Below are positions 1-11,550 of a stretch of 64,000 bases of DNA, in pieces. Positions within the stretch are counted from its first letter, which is position 1. Each line of letters opens with the position of its first letter. The stretch is from Pegea sp. RAD2-039 (taxonomy: Eukaryota > Chordata > Thaliacea > Salpida > Salpidae). The notes beneath the pieces were generated by a model that saw only the letters and a list, made by a program, of their open reading frames with translations, did not search any database and had not been told where the DNA came from. The stretch lies in assembly GCA_034620365.1 (NCBI GenBank), contig JAQGEQ010000270.1, positions 496,001 through 560,000 of the forward strand, given 5' to 3'. The translations under genes were made by a program, and so were the position numbers.

Positions 1-81
1 CATTTAGACAAAATTGCTCAAATATTTCCCTGACTATTTTACATCACTAAACAAACTCAAAACTTTTTGTAATGTGCTTAC

Positions 82-633
82 CTTGGTTGATAACGAGTCT
101 ACCATTAAATGAGATTGCTATGGCAACTGTGTTGTCATGGGGATAAACTCCTTCTTCAGATGCTGTTTCTGAAAATTCTGCTTGTAATAGAGCACACAAC
201 TTTTTTTGGAAGTTTGTACTTATCTAAAAAGATTTTTCGAAGTTTTTACTGCTGTCTTACAGAAAGCAAAATATAAAAATTTTATAAATATTAAACTTTG
301 TTTAAATCTACTAATTTCTTATCTCTACAAACTAAAAGTTACATTATTTTTTTGTTGCTTTGGTGAATACTCAGCATCTCCATTTGTTTCTAGATAATTA
401 TCGAACCACATGACATTTTCTTCAAACTTTGGTTCATACCTGTTTAGGTATGTCTCTCTCAGTAAGTTTAGATCTTCATTTGCTACCTCAGTAACTTTAA
501 ACTGTATATTATTTTCCAGAAGTTTTTTACTTTTAAAATCATCATGGTAATCTTGTATCTTCTTTACAACAACAGAGTTGATTAACAAAGGTCTCAAAAA
601 CGTTTTGACTGAGGAATGAACAAAGTTTTTCAT
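82..633 (-). CDS. Unrecognised protein, 5' two exons (partial gene)
   Basis: Start ATG at 633. Exon 1 is 343-633 and exon 2 is 82-223. The intron 224-342 has a GT donor and a TTTTTAG acceptor, and the join is phase 0. Exon 2 ends at a good GTAAG donor, so the gene continues beyond the left edge. About 144 residues are visible. They begin MKNFVHSSVKTFLRPLLINS and include the stretches VTEVANEDLNLLRETYL and NTVAIAISFNGRLVINQ. The charged helical N-terminus followed by a beta-like VAIAISFNGRLVI strand is weakly reminiscent of GNAT-type acetyltransferases, but I do not recognise the family. It lies on the same strand as MRPL38, about 1.45 kb downstream of that gene's stop. Confidence 0.6.
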
Positions 634-2086
634 AGCTATAACTAAACAAATTACAAAACAATATTTACGGGTTCACACTTTTATTGGAGCTTATTCTTCT
701 GCTCTAATATATGATTACTGAATTTTAATCGAATGACGTCATAATCAAAGATTAGCTTTAAAAAACTTCTGAACTACAATTACCAATTTTATAAAATAAA
801 TTTTACGTAAGAATGATTCAATTTTAAAATATCAAGTTTAAGAGCAAATTTTGTTTGCTTTGTAGATTTTTCAAATTATTTGTTGTAAAAAAGTTGCATT
901 CACTTTTTAGATGCTCACAGCGAAGAAAATATCGACCAGTCTAGAGCTATCTGTTCTGATAAGGATGTGTATCCTGGATTTATATGGCGACTTTTACTCT
1001 TCCCACCAACGTTCCATTCAAAACATCTTCTGCAGCAATTAGTCAGATTTTATTTTTAATACTGATGAACTTGTCAGAGTTAAATTGTCGAAAGCTCTCA
1101 TCTGGATACACAAACATATGTGCTTCAAAAAACCTACAACACTCTCGGTTGAATCAACTTGCTGTGGATCATGCATCATAGAAGACACCATCAACATCAT
1201 TTAACTAAAACCAATTTTATTGAAGAAAGATCACTTAACAATCTCTCTGTAAAAGCTGTAGTTAAGAATTGACGTAGTTCGTGATTGTGCCTACCAAAAG
1301 ACTACAACTTTCTTTTATTCTTCTACTCTCGCCTCTATAATTTCACTTATGCTTCATCTTTGAAGCTGGAAGCACTGTCATTACACACTTAAGTAGCTAA
1401 GCACTTCTAATCATTCATTATTTTTCAAAATTACTTAATTTTAAATGGGCATAGAAAGTTTAAGAATATAGATGGTTCATATCTTAATTTTTATTTAATC
1501 ATTTTATTTATTTGATAGAATTTCGTTTGCGACTAAGAAGCCATAAAAACTTTCCAACATTTATGAGATAAACTGAGTTTTTAAATCATACTGAAAAAGA
1601 TTCAGAATAAGGAAATGATTTTTGGTTGAATAAGGTCAAAAAGTAGTTTTGAAACATAAAGAGCCTTTGAAAGCAAATAATTTTGTATATTGATAAAGTA
1701 AAATATGAAAAATTACCAGGGCTAAACAAATGTAGCCTCATCAGGTTAAATAACAAATTTTAATCAGTAAATTTTGGAGATTGAAAGATAAGAGTTTTCA
1801 GGTTTCCTTGATCGATGTAAAAACAAACTGCTGTTCAATCAAGGTTGTGTGCGAAAAGCATGTAAATGTCATTTAATTTAGTTGGAATTTATTAAAGTTT
1901 GAATAAAAATTCCAAGATTCTCAGAATCTATTGCAAATATTAAATACAACTCTTTTCAAAATTGATAAACTTTTTATCACATCTTATTATTCGTATTTAT
2001 TAAATCAAATTTGTTGTGATTTTAAGATATAAGTAAAAATCGTTTCCAATCCAACCAAAAAAAAACAATTCTCGAATTTTGTTTGA
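634..2086. other. Intergenic, no supported gene
   Basis: AT-rich. A TGACGTCA palindrome lies at 734-741, about 100 bp upstream of the ATG at 633. An AATAAA on the minus strand (TTTATT at 1996-2001) is a plausible poly(A) signal for MRPL38. The stretch 950-1150 read on the minus strand looks like a decayed coding fragment of unknown family (see findings). Confidence 0.5.
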
Positions 2087-5000
2087 TTAAAGATTGCTTC
2101 CACCTCCTGGATATATTGGTTCTTTTGGCATAAAATTTTCTAACCATTCAAGCGTCTTTTTACGACCAGGTACTGGATATCTACTTAATGGTGCCATGTG
2201 TTTTGGTTCAATCTCATAACTATATATGGGTTCAGCCATATCTGTACAGATAGAAATAAAAAAAGTGATAGATTGAAATTCATCTCTCACCTAATTGATG
2301 AAAATATTGTTGTACTGATTTATCCCAACAAGTCTGGAAAAACTTTAGTGAAACTGGCGTCAGTTGCTTACGAAAACGTTTGTAGAAGCTCTTCATCTTG
2401 AACGATCGTTCACTGATATCAGCGCTAATTGATCAAATATTTAGTAGATAGACGAGAAAACCAGTAGAAAAACCAACTAACCAAGGTAACTTTCGTTGTA
2501 TACTTTCATAGTTGATTCGGGTATTTTGTTGAAACAAAGTAAAAGCTATTCGATGAAAACCAGTTCCTCTCATAGGAAGAGGTATAGAATAATCTACAAC
2601 TACATCTCCACTATCCAAATTATTTCCTTTGATGTTTCCACTAAAATTCAAATTTGAAAACTTAGAGTGATTTAAGAAAAGATTTTTCAGTAAACTTACA
2701 TCATCCAATGAAGGCATTGTCTGTTGGTTTTTTCAAGGTTTCCGTCAATATTAACCATCACTAACGTCCATAAGGACTCCTCATCACTTTCAAATGACAC
2801 ACAAGGTGATTTAGAAGTCTAAGAAATTGAAAAATTCAAATCCAGTTTATCATGGGAATTTGTTTAAACCTCGCTAGGTGAAAGATCATTCCCGTAAAAT
2901 ACTGGATTGATTTCATCGAAGTTATCATCACAAATGTAACTAATTTCTATTGGAACAACTGGGTAAAAGTACTTGGAGCCAAATAAATCTTTATAAATCC
3001 CATAATGTTGTGCAACCCGAAAGATCGACATCATCCCATCAGGTTGATGCTCCCACTGATCGTTGAGGTCTATCTCATCAAGCTTTACTGTAAAGTGACA
3101 TAACATTTATCTTTTTTAAATTAAACCAATTAGCAGAGTTAACTAGAAACTAACGAGTTCTCTTCCGCGAGATTTCTTCTAATTTGATTTTGTTTTCTTT
3201 CAGAATGTTTTTTATATCGATTGCATCTTGGCTTTTCTGGGGTAGATCTTTTCCAAAATTCTTCATGAGTTGAGAGTCTGTTGAAGTTAAAAAAGAAGAT
3301 GAAATTCAGATTAGTTCTATAGTTGCATTTTAAAGTACAAATTTAAGCTTTAAAAAGGAGATAACCAACAAAAATTCTGCTTAATATAAAAAGAAAGTAA
3401 TTCTCAAAGAGAAAAACTGAATATGAGTTATCTATTCAAACTTCTAAAAAAAAATTGATAAAACTAAATGATAATTGGATAATGACAGATGAAAGTTTTT
3501 CAAACTAAGATTTGATTACAATATTTGTTGCGTTGATCAAGCATGTTGATGGAATCAACCTTTTAATCAATAATATGACTTATCACACGGTTGTCAGAAT
3601 GTTAAAGAGCTTGCTACTAACATTTATTACAACAGTAATAGCTAAAATGTAATTATTATTTTCAAGTATTTAAAAAAATAAACTTTTATAAACATCATAT
3701 CAGTTATTTTGTGTAAGCATTTCATGTTGTCAACTAAGTACTATACAAGCGATGAATAAGTAGGTAGTTAGGTTGAATCAACCTTAGTATTTTGCAAAAA
3801 GCTTTTTTTTTGAAAGTTCTTAAGAACAATGATTTTGAGCAAACATTTCAAAGAAAGAATTTGTAATAAATATATTTTTGATTTATTTTTCTGTTTAGTA
3901 GTGACTTAAACCATAGCTACTGTATATGGTAATGTAGAAATAAAAAGAAAGAAAATATGCAAAGAAAGTCATGCAAGATAAAACAGTTTTAGAGTAAAAC
4001 TTGAAGAGATTTATGATTTGACAAAGTTAACAATATTAGCAGTTGATATATTTGTGATATAAATTATTAACTTTAAAAGCTTCAAACTCAACAAATGTCA
4101 ACTATTAGATGTAATGATGAGAGTAAATGTAAAAAATGCTATTGAAGTAGAAATACAATTCACACCAAAAAAGAAATTAAACACAATTTATAACTGCCTT
4201 GACGCTATCAAATATCTCTTACCCTTGTTTGATTTCCAATATTTGTCCATAGTACTCCAAGGCGGAGGGTTTTCTTGATAAGCTCGTCTTTGTCTTTCAG
4301 CAGCTTTAGCATAACTAGTATAAAACAACGTTAAAATATAAAAACAAATCAAAATATTTAAAAACTCTAATTTAGAGATGAATGTTAATAGATAAAAGTG
4401 TAGGTATAACAAATTCAACCAAACAATAAGTAAAATACTAAAAAATGAAATATCAAAACACAAAATAATAACAAAATATTATAATCAGCAAATACCAAAA
4501 CATACTTCTCATGACTTCCATATACTGGAAGGCCAACTTTACCAAGGAATTTGTCATTTGGCAAAGGAAAATCTTTTATAGAATTAAGATGAACCTGCTC
4601 TAGACCATATAATGGAGACTTAGCTTTACTAAGAAAACATTTTTCCACTTTTTCATCAAACTTTTCTCTTTCTAGAAACAAATATCAGATTTCACTTCAA
4701 TGATTTAAGTCACACTAAAAAATTAGACAACTGATTTAGACTGACATTAATTTTGTTAACATAAATAGATAGACAAAGTGATCAAAACTTCAAGTATCTA
4801 ATGTAATTAATGGTATAAATAAAAAAATATAACTATCATTGATATATATTTAAAATATAATTAGATAAATTGATCATTTCATAATTTTCTATAATACTTG
4901 ATACTATTTAAATATAGAAAATAATCGTAAATAAAATGTTTCAAGTAAAATAAAAACTAGTTAGCTAATAACTGAAATTATTATAAAACATACAAAGATC

Positions 5001-5333
5001 TTGATTTAACAATAATTTTTTAAGATGGCATGTCTAAATTAGAATATACTGCAATCATTTTTAATTTAATATAAGTTTAAGATAAATGCTATTGATAAAA
5101 ATGGTTAAATTTTTCTATTTGACCGATTACAGTAATATCAATGAAAACATAAAACACAAATGAAAGTTAAAATGTCTGTCACCTGTTTTATTTTCATCAA
5201 TCTTAAAACTGACTTTTTGGTTTGGATTAAGACGATAACCATCACTTGAAAATCTTAACCAAGGGCTGAAAACTAACTCCTTTGCTAATAAATTGTCCAA
5301 ATAAATACAATTTCTTAAAAATGCTTTCTTCAT
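2087..5333 (-). CDS. MRPL38: Mitochondrial large-subunit ribosomal protein mL38 (MRPL38)
   Basis: Component of the mitochondrial ribosome large subunit; carries a phosphatidylethanolamine-binding-protein-like fold. Nine exons by splice sites and frame: 5183-5333, 4506-4671, 4223-4314, 3155-3277, 2870-3087, 2700-2818, 2482-2640, 2291-2412, 2087-2241. They sum to 1,305 nt, exactly in frame, 434 residues (human mL38 is 380). Recognisable family blocks, in order: ERQRRAYQENPPPW; HYGIYKDLF followed by PVFYGNDLSPSE; ESLWTLVMVNIDGNL with LHWM; IPLPMRGTGFHRIAFTLFQQ; LTPVSLKFFQTCWDKSV; and the tail EPIYSYEIEP...PKEPIYPGGG. These align well with human mL38 from memory. The N-terminus (MKKAFLRNCIYLDNLL) could serve as a mitochondrial presequence. 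All introns are GT-AG. The exon 1 start is the first ATG in frame; I see no upstream exon. Confidence 0.93.
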
Positions 5334-6217
5334 TTTGTTAATAAAATAACAACCATACTAAAAAACAGGTTTATAAGATAAAAAATATAAAGTTGATATA
5401 AACTAATCAATATATAAAAATATAATAATCATTTTAATTTTATTCATTATATGCATAAAACATTTCAAAATTCTGTATTCAATATTCAGATATAAAATAG
5501 CTAATAATCAGAAATCAATTATAAAAAAAATATCAAGATATATTAGCTACAACCATTAAGATATAAAATGAGTTATTATATGGATTAAAAAATTGGGTGA
5601 TGAAAAATAAATTTAATGTAAAACTTAAAACAATAAATCTAATAAACAATAAAAATAATTTTAAAATTGTACTTGAAGGGTATGAAATGTGAAAGACTTA
5701 AATGGCCAAAAAAAAAACTTTAAGAAAATGGCCAAAAATGTTCTTTTTCCTTAAGGTCAAAACGTTTTCTGAGATTTATTATAATAAAAAAATTGCAAAT
5801 ACAAAAAATTTCAAAAATGAAATAGTCAATATTTTTTGAATAATCTCTTTAAATTTGTTGTCAAACAAATTTGATTGACATATGGTAACCTATGTTGCGA
5901 CAAATATTAATAGATCGAGATAGTAAACAAATGAGTTCTACGAAGAATCAAAAGCCTACAAAAATTGTTTTAATCAAACACTTGAAGTTAAATATAAATT
6001 TAAAAAAATATATTTAAAAAAGTAGACGAAGTGCTGTCATCGTAAATGCTACAAACAGACGACTCTCAAGGAATATCGATTACCAGGCAGAATATTTGGC
6101 CGCTTGACAAATTGTTACTTTTAACAGCTATAAACTTTCATAGATATATTTTTCTGATCGAATCAGTCAGTTTTCAATCAGCTCTTGGTACCCTTGACGA
6201 ATTCCTAATCATTTATC
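5334..6217. other. Intergenic, no supported gene
   Basis: Very AT-rich spacer upstream of MRPL38, so it probably contains that gene's promoter. Short open frames, such as one at 6046-6228, show no family resemblance and no splice context. Confidence 0.5.
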
Positions 6218-6262
6218 TATCTATTTGAATAAGTTTCAGGTTATAGGTTCTATTTGAATAAG
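6218..6262 (+). repeat. Two direct copies of a spliced-leader-like 16-mer
   Basis: CTATTTGAATAAG occurs twice, at 6221-6233 and 6250-6262. The Ciona spliced leader as I recall it is ATTCTATTTGAATAAG. The window matches 14/16 at 6218-6233 and 15/16 at 6247-6262. Neither copy is followed by a GTAAGT donor, as an SL RNA gene would be. They therefore look like genomic copies of leader sequence already joined to a transcript. They sit 160-200 bp 5' of the first long open frame of the LINE relic. Confidence 0.5.
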
Positions 6263-6307
6263 TGCTTATAAGTTGTGACAAAGTTTTTTCTAGGGAGTGT
6301 ATTGTAT

Positions 6308-6355
6308 TTTATATATATATTATATATACTATATATATATTATTTATAGATTATG
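6308..6355. repeat. AT dinucleotide-rich low-complexity tract
   Basis: Runs of TATATA interrupted by TTAT between the leader-like copies and the LINE open frame. Simple sequence only. Confidence 0.6.
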
Positions 6356-6421
6356 GTTGGTGACAGTAAAAATCTTTTATAAAGATATGGTGGATACACA
6401 TAAAACTACCAAGACTTTACG

Positions 6422-8940
6422 ATGAAATATAAAAAAAATCCTGATAAACCGACTTCATCAAAACAAGATTGCAATGGTAATCGCCAATCTTGCAATAAAA
6501 TTTGCTCTGGTGAAGATTCGGCAATTGAATGCTTTAAATGTCTCTCCTGCTTTCATCTCACCTGTAGTGATGTGAGCAAGAAAATTTATGATATTTTTGA
6601 TAAAAACCAGATGAAGCAAATGGAATTTAAATGGATTTGCATTAAATGTAGAACCATGGACATAACAGCTCCCTCAACCAATTCTGATGAAAACCTATTA
6701 TCAGACATCAGCAAATCTGTATCTACTGAATTAGTAAAACTTAAATTGGAAATTGCCAAAGATGTTGCCAAGATTGATGAGAAAGTTTCTAGTTTGTCTA
6801 ATTCAATGGACAAACTGAATGCTTCTACAAAGAAACAAGTCACGTAGGCCTCGGTGGTCGGTGATCCCTGTTCCGACAAAAATGCTAACATGGTGCAGCT
6901 TCTTGCTAAGAAGGTCACCGAAACACACAAAAAACTCACTTTTGACCGTGAGGACAGAGAAAACATTGTCATCATCTTTAATATCTCTCAGACTGATAAA
7001 GATGATGACAGTAAGTTTTTTAATCAAATGTGCTCTCAAAGCCTTGATTTTGTGGACGTTCCAAAGGTATCAATGACCAAACTTGGAGCAAAAGGCTCAG
7101 ATCATCAAAGACCGTTGAAAGTGTCCTTTCAGGAAAATTGGAACAAACGCAAGTTTCTTGCCAAGCTGTATAAGCTAAAGCTTGAGAAAAGATTCGAGCG
7201 CATTAGAGTAGCACATGATATGTGTGAAAATGATCGCTTAGAAAATAAGCGTCTTCTAAAAGAAGCGTTTAACCGAAATCAGAAGGAACAACCAACTGAT
7301 TTCAAATGCAAAGTTCGAGGTCCACCATGGGCCTTAAGAATTATCATGGTTTTTTTCAAAAAACAAAAGTGGCAAATAAACACTGGACCCACATCTTCTT
7401 TTGTCAAACTCTCTCCGGACACAATTGTTAATACCCAAGATATCAATTCACAGAAGCCCATCATCAAATCTTACAAGCATCAAGAAGACAATTGTTCTTT
7501 CACATTAGGTATGTTCTTCAACGCATGGTCGATTATTAACAAAATTTTCCAATTGAAAGCTCTTTTGCATTCCCAAGATTTCACATTTGGTTTTATTGCT
7601 GAAACTTGGTTGAAACCGTTTTATCCTGATTCTTTTCTGGTTGACGGTAATCTTTTTTGTGTTTTGCGTTGTGATAGACTGTATGATAGAGACGGCGGTG
7701 TTTGCGTAATTTACAAAACATCGCTTGCACCCAAGATCTCCAGAACTCAAATCGATTCCATTAATTTTCCAGGATTTGAGATTATCGTTTTCGATTTTCA
7801 TTACTCAAAGTCCAAATTTTCTCGTTTTATATGTACCTATCTACCACCCTCTAAAATTAATGATGAGGTTACTGTTAAGGCGTTATTGAAGGCTCTGAAG
7901 AGTGTTGTGTGTTCTTAGTTATATATTTTGGGGGATTTTAATTTTGGTAAAATTGATTGGAATAACCCGAATTTAGCATTTAGTGGATAATCGTTTAACT
8001 TGGATAGCGATAATACTAATTCACCCTTTCTAAGTCATGCCTTTGTAAGCTTCCTTAATGCCAATAATCTATCTCAGATGGTTACTTTTCCAACCCCAGT
8101 TAGTGATAATACTTTGGATCTTCTTATCACATCAAAACCTGAGAACATTATCTACGTTGATCAAAAAGAACCTTTTGCTTTGACATGCAACCACAATATG
8201 ATTGAATTCAAGCTCCATCAAACTTTTTTTATGAACGTTAAAACTTCAAGCAACAGGAATTTTTACTGTTGAAATTATAACGGTATTAACATATTTCTAT
8301 CAGATGTTGACTGGATTTATGTTTTCAACTCTTCTGAAGACATCAATACTAATTACTCAAGGTTTACTAACATCGTTAAAGAGTCAATCGAAAAATTCAT
8401 ACCTTTTTATAGAGGCAACAAAAAAACACACTTGCCCAAAAATTTAAAGAATTTGCAACATTTAAAAAACCTCCTATACAAACAGACTAAAACAGACCCT
8501 TCCATCAAATCTCTGTACAAAGATCTTTGTATAGCTTATAAGAAATCTATTACTAATTTCTATTTGGGAAGAGAAAGTGTAGTTTTATCTTCACCTTGCA
8601 AGAAAACGTTTTTTGGTTTCATAAATCGCAAGCTTAAGGCGAGATCTCAAATACCTCCCCTAATTGATAATAGCGACCAGCTTGTGATGGAACCAGAAAA
8701 TAAAGCTGAGTTGCTAAACAATCAATTTAATAGAGTTTTTATAACCGATGATGGTAATACTCCTTCTCTCTCCTACTCCGACATTCTTACAAATGTCTCT
8801 GAGATGGTAGATCTTGACATAACGGTCAATATGGTATCTAAGGCTATTTCTTCTTTAAAATCATCAGTTTCCAACACCCCAGATCAGATCCCAGCTTAGT
8901 TTTTAAGACTTTAGTTTTATCTAAAGACAAATTTGTTAAG
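6422..8940 (+). mobile_element. Decayed CR1/L2-like LINE, 5' part (ORF1-like region and endonuclease, RT truncated)
   Basis: A single reading frame runs from 6422 to about 8899, interrupted only by in-frame stops near 6845, 7916, 7988, 8270 and 8897. Domain order: a PHD-like zinc finger with paired CxxC/HxxC spacing (6480-6655), a short coiled coil (6690-6840), and an RNA-binding-like ORF1 block ending in the typical VRGPPW (about 6960-7350). Next comes an apurinic-type endonuclease (7510-8250) with NAWSIINK, the catalytic-Glu block AETWL, GDFNFGKIDW near 7933, TLDLLITSKP and NHNMIEF. The last part is the linker before reverse transcriptase, with SVSNTPDQIPA, a form of the usual SPGPDGIP. The palm with FADD is absent. 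The element is dead, and it is unusual in keeping its 5' end and losing its 3' end. Confidence 0.85.
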
Positions 8941-9311
8941 TTAGGACGAAACTTCGCTACATATATATAGAAATTAAGAGAAAGTTGTTTAAAAATCAAA
9001 TGTTAAATAAGGAACTCTCATAATCTGGTAAAAAAATTGTAGATGAAAAAAACCAACAACTGATTTCAAACGATTTTTGCAATCATAAAATTATTTAGAT
9101 GCTTTCATCAAATTTTAGAATTATTTAGAAAGTATTTAGAAGTATTCATCAATTCGAAACGGATAGACTTATAAACTGTATTACTTATGACAAGCTCAAA
9201 GAAAAAATGTATAACTGATTATAATATATTGAAGTTTATGTATGACATCTTTGAAAATTCAAAAATGAATCTTTAAATATGTTTCAATGAACATTTTTCT
9301 TGTTTTAAAAA

Positions 9312-11550
9312 CTAAGTTTGAAAATAGTAATTAAAGTAATCTTGCATCCAAATACAAAAGTTGAGCGATTTATCATAAGCAAGGGCGAGAAATGGTCTAG
9401 AAGTTTCTATAAAATTCAAATAAAGTTGATGAGATAGTTGACAAAGTATTTGAAGTCGTTTTAAAGTTTCTGTTGAAGCAGCTTTTGAAAAAAAAGTTTC
9501 ACGTTTGAAAAACCAAGCAGAAGCAACAGCTATTAGTAGAATGAGTAATGAAATAAAACAAAAACTTCCACGACCTGAAACAAGACGGAAAAGTTAAAAC
9601 AAGATAATAGTAGCATATACAGCCTAAACTTCCTCAAGAATTACTATTATGTGTCAATTAAAAAACCTTTAAAACCATTGTTGTTTATATTTAAAGACAT
9701 TTCACCTCGCTTTGGCATTAAAGGTTTTTCAGGTAGTACACTTTTATTTTCCAGTGAGTCCAAATAATCGGTACAAGCAGCCAGTTTCTCCTGTTCTTCG
9801 ATCTGTTTCATTCGTTCCCAATGTTCTCTGTTCATTGGAAGAAATATTTTAACAGAAATTGTACTCTGGAGTAGTTAAGTAATTTTTAAATGTATCGTCA
9901 CATAAATATCTCAGTCTAAGCTTTTTCATTTTTAGTTTTATATTAAATAATAAAAATAGTTCTGTATAAAATCTGCTGTTGAAATTTATAATTTTTGTAT
10001 AAATATTAATTCATCGAATTATTATTATGCCTTTAAGATAGAAGTAAAAAAGTAAAGGAGATTATTTTTATTTAAAAAGTTTATTAATAATTGACAATTA
10101 AAACCTTCGCTTGATTTTCTCCAATCTTTTTTGTTCTTTAATTTGTTCTTTTTTAGCTTGTTCATCTTTCTCTTTTTGTCTTCGTTTTTTTTCTGTTTGT
10201 TCTGAAGAAATTGAATTATCAGATAATTTTGAAGTAAAAACTTGATACCATAAATTTACGAAATTGTGAAAAAATAGAAAAGTCAACAAACTTTGTTTTT
10301 CTTTCATCTTTTTCTGTCGCTTCTTCTCCTGTTCAGCAGCTAATTCACCACAAATACTCACCACATTTCTTGCACAGTTTCTACATTGTACATCATCCAA
10401 ACAATCTCCAATTACATTGATAAAATTCTCATCCAGTAGATTTTCTTTCAAATCCAACCATCGTAAACTTATCAAACTACCAAAGCATGGAGGAATGACT
10501 CTAAAAATTTTAATAGATAATTTCATAATATTTAGAATATCTTCTAATCAGGCTTCTTATTTAATACTTTTTATCAAAAAATTAAACTAATATTAACTAA
10601 AAATAAAACACAGTTTAAAGGTAAAAAAATATCTACTATAATATAATAATTATATTATGAAAATATTTATTAGATTCTATGAAAATTTATTCAAAATTAT
10701 TAGAATTTCAAAACAAAAATAATGTTATTCACTCTATTTTATTTCTATAAAGGTCTAGTTTTTGCAACTTAACCAATTTTCCAAATTCTTCAGGGAAAGT
10801 TATGATTCCATTTTGACTCAAATCCAAGTGAACTATTTGAGTAAGATTACAAAAAGCTTTTGGAATAGTTGTTATTTGATTTGCTGATAAGTCAATGGAA
10901 GTTATTTTTGGAATGGCTGCCTAAATAAAAAAAATACTTTTAAAATTAAATATATGAAATATATTTTTTTAACCAATTGATATTTAAAAATAATAGAGAA
11001 TTCTAATATCATCATAAATAAATTTCATAAAAAAGCATTTATACAATTTAAAAACTAAATAAGGTTTCTTCAAAAATTTGTTCATACAACTCTGAAACTA
11101 GAAAATGAATACCAATATCAAATAATCTCTAAGACTATTTATCAAACCTTAATTAGAAAATTGGATGGAATTCTAATAGTCAAATAACAATATTCATTAG
11201 TTCATGTCTTAAACATGAATCTTAGATTTTAAAGAAAACTATAACAAATATTTTATGTGATTATAAAATTAGTGTTTAATATAGAAAAACAAACATTCAT
11301 AACAATTCAAATTAACATTTTCTTGGTTAATAAGTAAATCAACAAAATTTTTATAAAATTAATTAACAATTTTTGAGTGAAAATAAAAGATCAAACAGAA
11401 TGCTATAAAAATTAAAATTTTACAAGATCTACTTACAATCTGTTTTACAGGAATGTTTGAAATTTGTAGAACACTTAAATCAAGTTCATTATCATCTGTC
11501 CGGCTTTTAATATCTTTCACAGTAAACTTTGTTTCACTTTTAGTCACCAT
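9312..11550 (-). CDS. LRRC59: Leucine-rich repeat-containing protein 59 (ER/nuclear-envelope membrane protein)
   Basis: LRRC59 (p34) is a tail-anchored ER protein that binds ribosomes and helps nuclear import. Six exons: 11437-11550, 10733-10920, 10292-10500, 10105-10201, 9667-9827, 9312-9574. They sum to 1,032 nt, in frame, 343 residues (human 307). Family landmarks: NELDLSVLQISNIPVKQI; LRRs with IDLSANQIT-type and LDLSQNGI-type motifs; LRWLDLKENLLDENF; then the cysteine block GDCLDDVQCRNCARNVV. A long Lys/Glu/Gln helix follows (EKKRRQKEKDEQ, RREHWERMKQIEEQEK). The last exon encodes one hydrophobic segment, FCFISLLILLIAVASAWFF, and a lumenal tail, as in the family. The donors after exons 4 and 5 are weak (GTTTTA, GTTTTT). 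Reading through the last intron gives a stop at 9647-9649 and no membrane anchor. Confidence 0.93.

Noticed and set aside
984..1181. Plus-strand 65-codon open frame
   Set aside because: Lies opposite the possible decayed minus-strand fragment, has no splice context and no known motif.
6247..6262. Reading the leader-like motif as an SL RNA gene
   Set aside because: The motif is followed by TGCTTATA, not by a GTAAG-type donor, and no Sm-site-bearing RNA downstream could be seen.
9647..9649. Stop of LRRC59 at 9647-9649 with no membrane segment
   Set aside because: A further exon at 9312-9574 joins in frame and supplies the family's transmembrane segment and tail, so the earlier stop is within an intron.
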